64,000 bases of DNA from Calditrichota bacterium. GTDB lineage: Bacteria; CLD3. The first letter of the stretch is position 1; each line of letters opens with the position of its first letter. Made by a program: the position numbers and the translations under genes. Positions 53,210 to 62,500 of this stretch are shown here, one piece after another. The notes under the pieces are model-generated. The model was not told the DNA's origin. It ran no database searches and worked only from the letters and a program-made list of their open reading frames with translations. The stretch covers positions 62,001 to 126,000 of the forward strand of contig QQUF01000016.1 of NCBI GenBank assembly GCA_008501735.1, read 5' to 3'.

Positions 53210-53896
53210 ATGTTTAAAAATAAATTCTTATTAATAATTTTTGTTTTGTGTACAAGTGTTTCAGTTTCTTTTGCACAAGAGGCTTTAGTGTTGCTTTCAA
53301 AAGGTGGAGTTCAGATTATGAAAAAAGGCGGTTCTAAATGGGAAAATTGCAAAAAAGGAACGCCTATCTTTTTGGGTGATAAACTCAAAACAAATGACAA
53401 AGGAATTTCAAAAGTTCTTTTTATCGACGACCAAAGTGTGCTGAAAATTCGTTCTAACTCTGAAATTGAATTTCTTGGCGATAAACAAAATAACAAAGTC
53501 GCAAAAGATGTTTTTATGTCTGCAGGTGAAATCCTTGTAAAAGTCATTAAAGGTAAAAATACTGATTTTAAGATTTCGACTCCAACTTCTGTGGCTTCTG
53601 TGAAGGGAACAGAATTTTGGACAATTCATTCTGATGGTACAACAACAGTTATCGGGCTTGAAGGAATAGTTGAACTCTTTAACAAAATTAGTAAAGAATC
53701 TACCTCTGTTACAGCAAACTTAACAGGAACTTCTTCAGTAACAGGTGCAGTTGGTACTAAAACGACAAAAACTGGTGATGTTCCAGCTTTTGAAGGTGAT
53801 AGTTCTTCAACAGGTGGAATTAAGATTTTAAGACTTAAATTTATCGACCAAGAAGGACAAGAAAAATCCTTAGTAATTGAGTATAGGGAGAAATAA
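53210..53896 (+). CDS. FecR-domain protein
   Basis: 228 residues with a signal peptide (LLIIFVLCTSVSVSFAQ). The FecR fold is clear: GVQIMKKGGSKWENCKKGTPIFLGDKLKTN, then SVLKIRSNSEIEFLG, GEILVKV and FKISTPTSVASVKGTEFWT. Standard FecR relays TonB-transporter signals to a sigma factor. Here there is no membrane segment or sigma factor, so a periplasmic adaptor is more likely. It lies 3 bp before the barrel gene. Confidence 0.85.
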   Translation: MFKNKFLLIIFVLCTSVSVSFAQEALVLLSKGGVQIMKKGGSKWENCKKGTPIFLGDKLKTNDKGISKVLFIDDQSVLKIRSNSEIEFLGDKQNNKVAKDVFMSAGEILVKVIKGKNTDFKISTPTSVASVKGTEFWTIHSDGTTTVIGLEGIVELFNKISKESTSVTANLTGTSSVTGAVGTKTTKTGDVPAFEGDSSSTGGIKILRLKFIDQEGQEKSLVIEYREK

Positions 53897-53899
53897 AAA

Positions 53900-56323
53900 A
53901 TGAAAATAAATACACTTTTAGCGACAGCAATTTTCAGTTTCTCTGCATCGACTTTGATGGCATCGGAATATTTCTTTGCACCTGAGAATGTAAATTGGGA
54001 CGGTAAAAATTATGAATTTGAACTAAGGATATTAGGGCAAAGCGAGTCTCCTGAGGAAGTAACACTTTGGTACAGACAGTTCGGGGAAACAAACTACGTT
54101 CCAAGAGAACTCATTGGCGATTCTGGAAATTATTATGGGAAAGTCAAAGGTACAGAAATTGCAAATAATCAAATTGAGTACTATTACGAAGTTCAGTACG
54201 CTTCTGCTTTGCAAACAGTTCCTAACTCTTCTGCGAAAGAACAACCTTTGAAATATTCTTCAACTTCTTACTCAGGTGATGTTTCAATCTTAAGTCCTGA
54301 ACCAAACGGAGAAATTCAGCCCGAAGATTTGGTGATTGCAGTTTCATTCTTCGATGTTAAAGAAGAAATTGACTTAAGTAAAGTCAGAGTAACTTTAGAT
54401 AATATTGATATGACACCAAGAGCTTACATTTCTAAAGAGTTGTTAAGTCTCACTGTAACTCAGTCTTTGCCACAAGGAAAACACACGGCAAAAATTACTT
54501 ATTCTTCAAAACAAAATCCAATCACTTGGGATTTTTTCATAAAAAAAGATTTTGATGATAAAGGGTCAACAACTTACGGAAGCGATAGCGGAATTGATTT
54601 TCAACATCGTGGAAATGGTTACATTGAGTTCTTGAATGAAAAAGTCGGTGGTGACGGAAGAAACTTGAGCAAAGGTAATGTGAACTTTAATGGAAATGTT
54701 GAGTGGTTAAAATTCAATTCAAATCTTTACATTACAAATGAAGGTTCTGATAGAGAGCAACCAAGAAATCGTTACTCACTTGGTTTAAACGCTAAGTGGT
54801 TGACTTTAGAACTTGGTGATTTTTATCCTCGTCAACACGAACTGATGCTTTGGGGAGCAAGAGTTCGTGGTGTAAATACAGAAATCAAAACCAAAGCTCT
54901 TGATTTGCAAGTTGCAATTGGTGTCTTTGACAAAAAAATCAAACAAATCACGGAAGTTGTAAACGGGGATTTAACAGTTAATTCAGATAGTTTAGGCTTT
55001 TTCTTTGTTGATGGTGAAAATCAATCAATTAACGACTCTTCTTTAACTTATTTGAACAACGGAAGCCAAGTAATCATTCCTGATGGAAGTATTAGAATAG
55101 TTGAGGACGGAACTTACAAACGTAACGTAAGGTCAGCAAGACTTGCATTTGGTTGGGGCGAAAGCAAATTTGGAATTTCAGTTTTGAAGGTAAAAGACGA
55201 CATTGATTCTTTTAATTTTTTGACGGGAAGACCAAAAGATAATTTAGTTTTGGGTAGTGATTTTGGTCTTAAACTTTGGGGCGGAAGAGTTGCTTTCAAA
55301 AGTAATGTAGCCTTTAGTTTACTTACTGATGACATTCGTTCAGGTGCTTTGTCAAAAGATGATTTAGCTGATGCAGGAATCGACATTCCTTTCGACCCAA
55401 AAGACTTTGAAGACTACTTAATTATGAACACAAGCTTGACACCAATTGACCCAAGAGGTGGAAACTCTTTAGCTTGGGACGCAGGACTTAATTTCAATGC
55501 AATTGGGCACACTGCAAGTGTAGAATTTAAATCTCACGGAGCTCAGTACCAATCACTTGGAGTTAACTATTTACGTAACGATTACCAAGCATTTATCATT
55601 AGCGATAGATTTAGAGTTTCGAATAAAGTTTACTTAAATGCTCGTTTTGAGAACTACAAAGATAATTTGAATGACTCTAAGGAATCTACAACTTCTGGTA
55701 ACAGAATTGATTTTGGATTTAATGTTTTTCTCGGTGGAAATGCTCCACAAATTGGATTTAACTACGGACTCTACACTCGTGCAAATGATGCAGAAGCAAG
55801 TTCAATCCAAAATCAGCAAGACAACACAACTAATTCATTTGCAACAAATATTTCTCAACCTTTGAATATTAATTTCTTAGGTGAAAGTAAAATTTCTGTT
55901 GGTTGGAATTATTCAAGTAGAAGTGATAACGTTGATGGTGGAACTGGTGATTCAGAAAATAATTTGGTGAATTTTGGACTTCGCTCAAAATTGGAAGAAA
56001 TTCCATTAAGAATTAATGCTCAGTATTCTTTTAACCAAAGTAAAAGTATTAATTCTAATTCTTCTTTAGAGGCAAAAAATACTTTCAACAGCTTTTATGT
56101 TGATGGCAATTATGAAGTCATTGCTGATAAGTCAGAAGTTTACGGAAGTTTCGGTTATACAAAAGCTGATTCAGAAGTTGAAGATTTTAATCTTACAAAC
56201 TTTAGTATTGGCTCAAGGTATTTCTTTACAAAAAATCATTCTTTGACTGGTGAAATGTTCTACTACTTGCTTCCAGATAACAATGACAGAACTTTCAGAA
56301 TGCGTTATCAAGCTTATTTCTAG
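53900..56323 (+). CDS. Large outer-membrane beta-barrel protein
   Basis: 807 residues with a signal peptide (LLATAIFSFSASTLMA). The first 250 residues resemble Ig-like periplasmic domains; the rest is a series of amphipathic strands with aromatic girdles, finishing in FRMRYQAYF, a terminal aromatic that fits barrel insertion. It has no TonB plug or T9SS domain. Last gene of a three-gene operon with a FecR-domain protein and followed by a strong terminator. The cargo is unknown; a role as a surface-structure anchor or exporter is possible. Confidence 0.7.
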   Translation: MKINTLLATAIFSFSASTLMASEYFFAPENVNWDGKNYEFELRILGQSESPEEVTLWYRQFGETNYVPRELIGDSGNYYGKVKGTEIANNQIEYYYEVQYASALQTVPNSSAKEQPLKYSSTSYSGDVSILSPEPNGEIQPEDLVIAVSFFDVKEEIDLSKVRVTLDNIDMTPRAYISKELLSLTVTQSLPQGKHTAKITYSSKQNPITWDFFIKKDFDDKGSTTYGSDSGIDFQHRGNGYIEFLNEKVGGDGRNLSKGNVNFNGNVEWLKFNSNLYITNEGSDREQPRNRYSLGLNAKWLTLELGDFYPRQHELMLWGARVRGVNTEIKTKALDLQVAIGVFDKKIKQITEVVNGDLTVNSDSLGFFFVDGENQSINDSSLTYLNNGSQVIIPDGSIRIVEDGTYKRNVRSARLAFGWGESKFGISVLKVKDDIDSFNFLTGRPKDNLVLGSDFGLKLWGGRVAFKSNVAFSLLTDDIRSGALSKDDLADAGIDIPFDPKDFEDYLIMNTSLTPIDPRGGNSLAWDAGLNFNAIGHTASVEFKSHGAQYQSLGVNYLRNDYQAFIISDRFRVSNKVYLNARFENYKDNLNDSKESTTSGNRIDFGFNVFLGGNAPQIGFNYGLYTRANDAEASSIQNQQDNTTNSFATNISQPLNINFLGESKISVGWNYSSRSDNVDGGTGDSENNLVNFGLRSKLEEIPLRINAQYSFNQSKSINSNSSLEAKNTFNSFYVDGNYEVIADKSEVYGSFGYTKADSEVEDFNLTNFSIGSRYFFTKNHSLTGEMFYYLLPDNNDRTFRMRYQAYF

Positions 56324-56347
56324 AAGACCGAATTAGCTTAATTTTTT

Positions 56348-56381
56348 AAAAAGACGACACAAATTATTGTGTCGTCTTTTT
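56348..56381 (+). terminator. Terminator of the FecR/barrel operon
   Basis: AAAAAGACGACACAA (56348-56362) pairs with TTGTGTCGTCTTTTT (56367-56381) around a 4-nt loop, then TGTTTTT. The stem contains the same GACACAA/TTGTGTC arms as the palindromes at 23333-23482. Confidence 0.9.
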
Positions 56382-56451
56382 TGTTTTTAGAAAAAGTGAA
56401 AAACTAATTATTTTAAGCAAATAATTTTGAAAAAATATAGGCTTTTAAAAT

Positions 56452-57180
56452 ATGAAATTAATTATTCTTGCTGCTGGTGGTGGAACAAGGCTTCTAAAAC
56501 TCACTGAATCAGTTCCCAAATGCCTTCTTCCAATTGCAGACACAAATATTCTTGGGCATCAACTTGAGAACGCAAAAAAAGTTGGGATTAATGAAGTAAT
56601 AATTTCTGCTGGTTACAAATCAAATTTAGTTGAAGAATTTGTTCAGAAGTTTAGAACAGAACTTCACATTAAAGTCGAGTATAACCCATTTTATGATATT
56701 ACAAATAATTTAATTTCATTGTGGAATGTGAGACACGAAATCAAAAATAACGAAGTGATTGTCCTAAATGGTGATGACCTTTTTGACTACAAAATTTTAG
56801 AAAAACTCAGAGAAACTGACGGCGAAGTAAACCTTGTTGTTGCCCATAAAAAAGAATATGACGGTGACGATATGAAAGTCAGCACTGTTGATGGGAAAAT
56901 TGTCAAAATTAACAAAGTGATGCGAAGTTCACAAGCCACTGGTGAGTCAATTGGAATGATGAAATTTTCTCGTGAAGGCTCGAATTACCTTTATTGGAAA
57001 TTGGACAATATGGTACGTGACAAAGAAAATCTTAATGCTTGGTATTTACGTGCAATTCAGGAGATGATTGACGACGGAATTGCTGTCAAACCTTGTGAAA
57101 TTGGCGATTTACCTTGGATGGAAATTGATTTTCCTGAAGATTACAAGAAAGCCCAAATTTTTTATAAAAAATTACTTTAA
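56452..57180 (+). CDS. Nucleotidyltransferase (LicC-like sugar/choline-phosphate cytidylyltransferase)
   Basis: 242 residues. The NTP-binding loop is IILAAGGGTRLLKLTESVPKCLLPI. The EIDFPEDYKKA tail and the long helical insert are as in phosphocholine cytidylyltransferase-like enzymes, with the metal site in LNGDDLFDY. The sugar or head group cannot be assigned. It begins a four-gene operon. Confidence 0.88.
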   Translation: MKLIILAAGGGTRLLKLTESVPKCLLPIADTNILGHQLENAKKVGINEVIISAGYKSNLVEEFVQKFRTELHIKVEYNPFYDITNNLISLWNVRHEIKNNEVIVLNGDDLFDYKILEKLRETDGEVNLVVAHKKEYDGDDMKVSTVDGKIVKINKVMRSSQATGESIGMMKFSREGSNYLYWKLDNMVRDKENLNAWYLRAIQEMIDDGIAVKPCEIGDLPWMEIDFPEDYKKAQIFYKKLL

Positions 57181-57189
57181 GGTCAAAAT

Positions 57190-58089
57190 TTGAAAATTTT
57201 TATTGTCGGAGTTAGTGGCTGTCTTGGTCAAAATCTTACAAAACTTGCAATCTCAAAAGATTACGAAGTTTTTGGAATTAGTAGAAGTCTTTACGAATAC
57301 AACTCGCCAAATTTTTCTTTTTACCAATGCGACGCAAAAAATAAAACAGAACTTGCAAAAGCACTGAAACTTGCAAAACCTGACGTTGTAGTGAACACTT
57401 CAGCAAAAACAAATGTTGATGCTTGTGAAGATGAAAGAGAAGATGCGATAGAAACAAATGTCGGAATTGTGAAAAATTTAGCCGAACTTTGTGGCTCTGC
57501 GATTCCACTTATTCAAATTTCTACAGACTATGTTTTTGACGGAGATTCTGCTCCTTATACAGAAAGTTCTAAACCGAACCCACAAGGGTTTTATGGGGAA
57601 ACAAAACACCAAGCTGAAGAATTTTTACAGAAATCAAATTGCATCTGGAGTGTCTTGAGGACACAAATTTTATTTGGAAATGGTAAAAATCTGAAAGCGG
57701 ATTTTGTCAGTTGGTTACTCAAAAGTCTTAAAAATAATTCACCTGTAAAAATCGTTACTGACCAAATTGGAAACCCGACTTTAGCTTCTCAACTTGCAAA
57801 GGGTATTCTTGCCGTTATCGAAAGGAAACCTTACAATGAAATTTTACACTGTTCAGGTAGAGAAGGAATTAATCGCTACGAATTTTCGCTGATTGCCGCC
57901 GAAATTTTTGGTTTGGACAAATCCTTGATTTCACCTGTTACGAGTAGTGAATTTAAACAAAAAGCAAAACGCCCTGCGAATTCTACCTTTAAAACAAATT
58001 ACTCTGAAAAAGCTTTAGGATTTGAATTCTTGAACCCTAAAGAAACCCTTTTAGCTTACCAAAAAGAAATAGAAACAGAAAGTATTTAA
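57190..58089 (+). CDS. SDR enzyme of the RmlD type
   Basis: 299 residues from a TTG start 9 bp after the previous gene. The NAD-binding GVSGCLGQNL loop, NTSAKTNVDACE, ISTDYVFDGDSAPY and the catalytic YxxxK (YGETK) are those of dTDP-4-dehydrorhamnose reductase-like enzymes. The genuine rhamnose pathway genes are not adjacent, so the substrate may be a different nucleotide sugar. The next gene starts immediately after its stop. Confidence 0.85.
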   Translation: MKIFIVGVSGCLGQNLTKLAISKDYEVFGISRSLYEYNSPNFSFYQCDAKNKTELAKALKLAKPDVVVNTSAKTNVDACEDEREDAIETNVGIVKNLAELCGSAIPLIQISTDYVFDGDSAPYTESSKPNPQGFYGETKHQAEEFLQKSNCIWSVLRTQILFGNGKNLKADFVSWLLKSLKNNSPVKIVTDQIGNPTLASQLAKGILAVIERKPYNEILHCSGREGINRYEFSLIAAEIFGLDKSLISPVTSSEFKQKAKRPANSTFKTNYSEKALGFEFLNPKETLLAYQKEIETESI

Positions 58090-58278
58090 ATGATTAAAGT
58101 TGATGACCAAAAATGTTGTTACTGTGCTGGTTGTGTTCCGACCTGTCCAGAAAATTCGATTTTCCTTTGGGACACAAGACTTACGATTGACGAAACTTGC
58201 ATTACCTGTAATTTATGTGTGATTTTTTGCCCTGTTAGTGCTCTTTCAATTGCAGAAGATGAAAAAAAAATTGCTTAG
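58090..58278 (+). CDS. 2[4Fe-4S] ferredoxin
   Basis: 62 residues with two CxxCxxC...C clusters: CCYCAGCVPTCPENS and CITCNLCVIFCP. A small soluble electron carrier. It lies between the SDR gene (0 bp) and the reductase gene (33 bp), so it is probably the electron donor of the flavoprotein downstream; such a donor role is known for archaeal geranylgeranyl reductases. Confidence 0.9.
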   Translation: MIKVDDQKCCYCAGCVPTCPENSIFLWDTRLTIDETCITCNLCVIFCPVSALSIAEDEKKIA

Positions 58279-58311
58279 CTTTATACCCTTAGAATTTAGA
58301 AAGAAAATATT

Positions 58312-59487
58312 TTGAAATATGATTATGATGTAATTGTTGTCGGAGCTGGTCCTGCAGGTTCGATTGCTGCAAAAACTACTGCTGAAGCAGGACTAAAGAC
58401 AATTCTACTTGAAAAACGCCAAGAAATTGGAACACCTGTTCGTTGTGCAGAAGCAACGGGAACTCGCCAAGAAATCGGTAAATTTATCCCGATTGACGAT
58501 TCTTGGATAAACGCAGATATTGCCGCAGGAAGATTCATTTCTCCTTCTGGTCACGAAATGTACAAAAATGCTGGACACGTCGGAATTATGCTTGAAAGAA
58601 AGATTTTCGACAGAGCTTTGGCAGAGCAAGCAGGAGATTTTGGAAGCGAAATCCAATGTCGTGCAGCAGTTGTTGGTTTAACTGAAAATGGCGTAAAAGT
58701 CAGTTCTTTCGGCAATGAATACGAAATTACAGGTCGTTACATTATTGCTTCTGACGGAGTTGAGTCACAGGTCGCTCGTTTTGCAGGAATTAAAAACACA
58801 ATGAAGCTCAAAGACATTCATTCTTGCATTCAGTACTTAGTAAGAGACATTGAAATTGACGAAGAATGCATTGATATTTACGTCGGAAATAAAGTTTCTC
58901 CGGGCGGTTATGTTTGGGTTTTTCCAAAAGGTAAAAGAATGGCGAATGTTGGACTTGGAATTTGTACGAATAAAAGCAAAAATAAAAATGCAAAAGCCTA
59001 CCTTGACGAATTTATGGAAAAGCATTTTCCAAAAGGTAAAATCGTTGGAATGGTTCTCGGAGCAGTTCCTGGAAGTTCTTACGTAAAACAACTCGTAAAA
59101 GACAACATTCTTTTTATCGGTGATGCAGCAAGACAAGTGAATCCGCTGACTGGTGGTGGAATTTTCTTTGCTTTGGAAGCAGGAAGAATTTCTGGTGAAG
59201 TAATCGCAGAAGCACACCGAAAAGGCGATAATTCGATTTTACAAAATTATCAAACAATTTGGGACAAAGAATACGGCAAGTTGTTTTCGATGTACTACAA
59301 AATGCGAAAACTTTTCCTTTCTATGAACGACGACGAATTCGATTTCCTTGTCCAAGAAGTAAACAAAGTTGCGTCAAAGTATGACGGTGGAACAAATTTC
59401 AACAAACAAATTCCCGAAATTCTTTGGAAAGCATTTACAAAAAATCCGAAATTTATGCTGAAAGCCGGTTTAAGTATGTTTAAATAA
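58312..59487 (+). CDS. Geranylgeranyl reductase-family flavoprotein
   Basis: 391 residues from a TTG start. FAD loop VIVVGAGPAGSIAAKTTAEAG, then EKRQEIGTPVRCAEATG and FIGDAARQVNPLTGGGIFFALEAG, all characteristic of the geranylgeranyl reductase (GGR) family that saturates isoprenoid double bonds. In a bacterium the likely target is a polyprenyl chain (menaquinone or carrier lipid), which is inference. The co-encoded ferredoxin supports reductase activity. Confidence 0.9.
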   Translation: MKYDYDVIVVGAGPAGSIAAKTTAEAGLKTILLEKRQEIGTPVRCAEATGTRQEIGKFIPIDDSWINADIAAGRFISPSGHEMYKNAGHVGIMLERKIFDRALAEQAGDFGSEIQCRAAVVGLTENGVKVSSFGNEYEITGRYIIASDGVESQVARFAGIKNTMKLKDIHSCIQYLVRDIEIDEECIDIYVGNKVSPGGYVWVFPKGKRMANVGLGICTNKSKNKNAKAYLDEFMEKHFPKGKIVGMVLGAVPGSSYVKQLVKDNILFIGDAARQVNPLTGGGIFFALEAGRISGEVIAEAHRKGDNSILQNYQTIWDKEYGKLFSMYYKMRKLFLSMNDDEFDFLVQEVNKVASKYDGGTNFNKQIPEILWKAFTKNPKFMLKAGLSMFK

Positions 59488-59511
59488 AAAAGCCCAATTT
59501 CTTGGGCTTTT
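59487..59511. terminator. Bidirectional terminator
   Basis: AAAAAGCCCAA (59487-59497) and TTGGGCTTTT (59502-59511) between the convergent reductase gene and the T9SS gene at 59519. Confidence 0.88.
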
Positions 59512-59518
59512 AAAGTAG

Positions 59519-62500
59519 TTATTTGACAAATAGCATTTTTCGAGTTTGCTGAAAACTATCAGTTTTTAATTTGTAAAAATAAATTCCACTACTTACAATG
59601 TTTCCTTTTTCGTCACTTCCATTCCAAGAGACTTTGTAGTTTGATGGCTCTAAATTTTGGTTTACCAAAGTTTTTACTTTTTGCCCTTTAGTGTTAAAAA
59701 TGCTCAAGTTTATAAAAGATGTTTTGGGAATTCCAAAGCTAATATTTGTTTTGGGGTTGAATGGATTTGGGTAATTTTGCTCAAGTTCAAATTCTGTTGG
59801 TACTGTTACTGTCTTTTCTGAAATACCTTCTGCATTCTCAATATTTTCCTTCAAAAACAATGATTTACCAATTTTAATTTCGTAACTCACATTTTTACTC
59901 AAGTCATCAGAGTTCCTTTTCCAAACGGCAAGAGTGTAGTAACCGCTACTTGAAATTTTCACTGTAAAGTCTTCATTTGCTCCGTCTAAAGCTGAGTATG
60001 AAATTCCCGCGTTTCCGTAAGAATCAACGTAGTAATCAGATTTTTTCGAATAAAGTTCATCTTTGTCGTAAAATGAAAACCCTAAATCAACGTCTGTAGA
60101 ATTGTTTATCAACTGGAAAATATAATTTCCCGAAAGGTGAATTGAAGGTGGAAAGTAAAATTCATAAATTCGTAAAAGAGAATTTGAACCCATTGTAAAA
60201 CTTCCAATTGAAACAGGAGTAGTTTGCAATCCGCTGATTGTGTAAGAACCTGTTTCATTTGTACCTTCGATTACAAAATCAGTTAAAGAGCTTTTATTCC
60301 CTAATCCAGAGAAAGAAGGAACATAATTTTCACGCGTAATACCAAAATAATATTTACCTTTTGGTGCAACATTGCCGTTCACAATGACAAAGTCGTTTCT
60401 TCCTGAAGCCCAGTTTGAAGATTCCAAAGCTGTTTCAAAGCCATTTTCACTATCGGAATAGTCGTTGTGAAGCCTTATGTCAAAATCATTTGTCATTGAA
60501 GTCGGAATTATGGAAACTCCTAACAAATTTTTTGAATAACCTCCCCAAGAAAGTGGTAAACCAAAACCAAAATCAAAACCGTCACAATTATAAAAAGTTG
60601 CTCCTGTTGTATTTTTTTTCGGAGGTGCATTTCTTGAAACAGGACTTTGATTCAAAAGTGGATAAGGTGACCAAACTTTTTGGGTTGTAAAAGTATTGTC
60701 ATTTTCATTTGTTTCCCAAATTTCCTCGTCTGCATCTAAAAATGCTTTAACAGTGTGTCTTCCTCCTCTAACGTTGTAAGGTCCTTTGTTTGTCAATTTT
60801 TTTGTATTTCCGGTGCCGACTCCTGAAGTAGAAAGATAGTAATACTGAACATCATCAACATAAACTTTACTTTCGTGAGAGAGTGCATCACCTTCGCCAT
60901 TATTTTGGTAAGCAAAATTTAAGTAAGTTGAAGTAGAGTTTCCATTCAATGTGGAAGAATTTTGGCAATTTGAGTTTGTTGCAGAATTATCTTTTCTAAC
61001 GACCAAAGCATCGTCCCAACCACTTGGAGTTAATTCATCTAAATTTGGTCGGGTTAGTTTTGCCTTCCAAACTCCTCTTCCGTTAGTTGCAGCGAAAAGA
61101 TATCCTGAGTTTTGGTCAATTCTTAATTCTTTCACAATAACATTCGGCAGTGCATCATCAAAAGAATACCAATTACTTCCTGCATCAGGCGAAAAGAAAA
61201 CCCCTAAATCTGTTCCAATATAAAGGTGGTCAGTGTAAGTTGGATCTATTACGATTGTGTTTACAGGGTGATTTAAACCGGAAGGAGTTATATCAGTCCA
61301 AGTTGCTCCTGTGTCGTTTGTTTTGTAAATGTGACCAGGCGAAGTCGAATTACTAAAACCACTAAAAGTTATGTATGCTTTTGTGTGACAATCTGGGTCA
61401 ATTGCAATGGATTTTACTATTCTTTGTGGCAAAGAACCTGTAATGTTAGTTTTGCCACTTGAGTAAGCTGAGGTTGTTACAAAGACAGTTCCATCAGTTG
61501 CTCCTGTATAAATCACATTTGAGTTATTTGGGGCAATTGCAATTGCAGAAATTTTTTCGGTTCCACCTCCTGTTAAGTCTCCACTTCCAATTGTGTTCCA
61601 ATTACTCATTTTATCTGTGGTTTTCCAAATCCTATAAGTTCCACCGTAAAGTACGGAAGAGTTATTTGGGTCCATTTCCATTGGAGCATAAAATCTACAT
61701 CTCCCGTCAGCAACATCATCTGTATAAGAAATACCACTATTTTTGTTAGAAAAAGATGCTCCTCCATTAGTAGACCTTAATGGCTTAAAATTTACATAAC
61801 TTGAGTAGGCATAAGTTGGGTCGTTAAAATCGAATTCTGTTGCTCCTCCATCTCCAGTCCTTGCAATATTCCAAGTCGAAGAAGCTAATTTAGAAATTGT
61901 TCCATTATCTTGAGTTCCAGAAAGCAAAACTTCGTTATCAGTTGGGTGAATTGCTACGCTATTGCATTGTGTAATTTCCATTCCATAACTAATTTTTGTA
62001 AAATTCTGGAAATCATCTGTCGTCTTGAAAACTCCTCCATCGCAACCAATAAAAAAAGTATTTGTATCGGTCGGATGTCTTACCAAAACTCTTTGGTCTG
62101 CGTGAACGTATTTTGAGTTTGAAGGGTTATAAGTCCAATGGCTTTTTTTATAGAAATTAGAGCCTCCATTTTTAGATCTCCAAAGGTCTAATCCACCAAC
62201 ATAAATTTTGTTGTGATTTCCTCTATCAGTCAAAATCGTATTACAAGACCAACCTTGAGAACCCAAAACATTTGCAGAATTATTTTCTAAACTCCAAGTT
62301 TGTCCATAATCTGTAGATTTCAAAATCCCTAAAGTTGAGCCATCTGAGTTATCTTCAATCATAGCAAAGGCTTCATTGTAATAGCCAGAAGAAGAACCGT
62401 AATCAACTGAGACACGACCAATTGATAAAGACAAACTTGAAGGCATTGTTGAAGCACTCCAAGTATTTCCAAAATCATTTGAGTAAAAAACTCCAAAACC

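Noticed and set aside
60415-62116. Plus-strand open frames inside the large T9SS gene
   Set aside because: Low-complexity frames opposite Asn/Ser/Thr-rich coding sequence with no ribosome site or recognisable domain.
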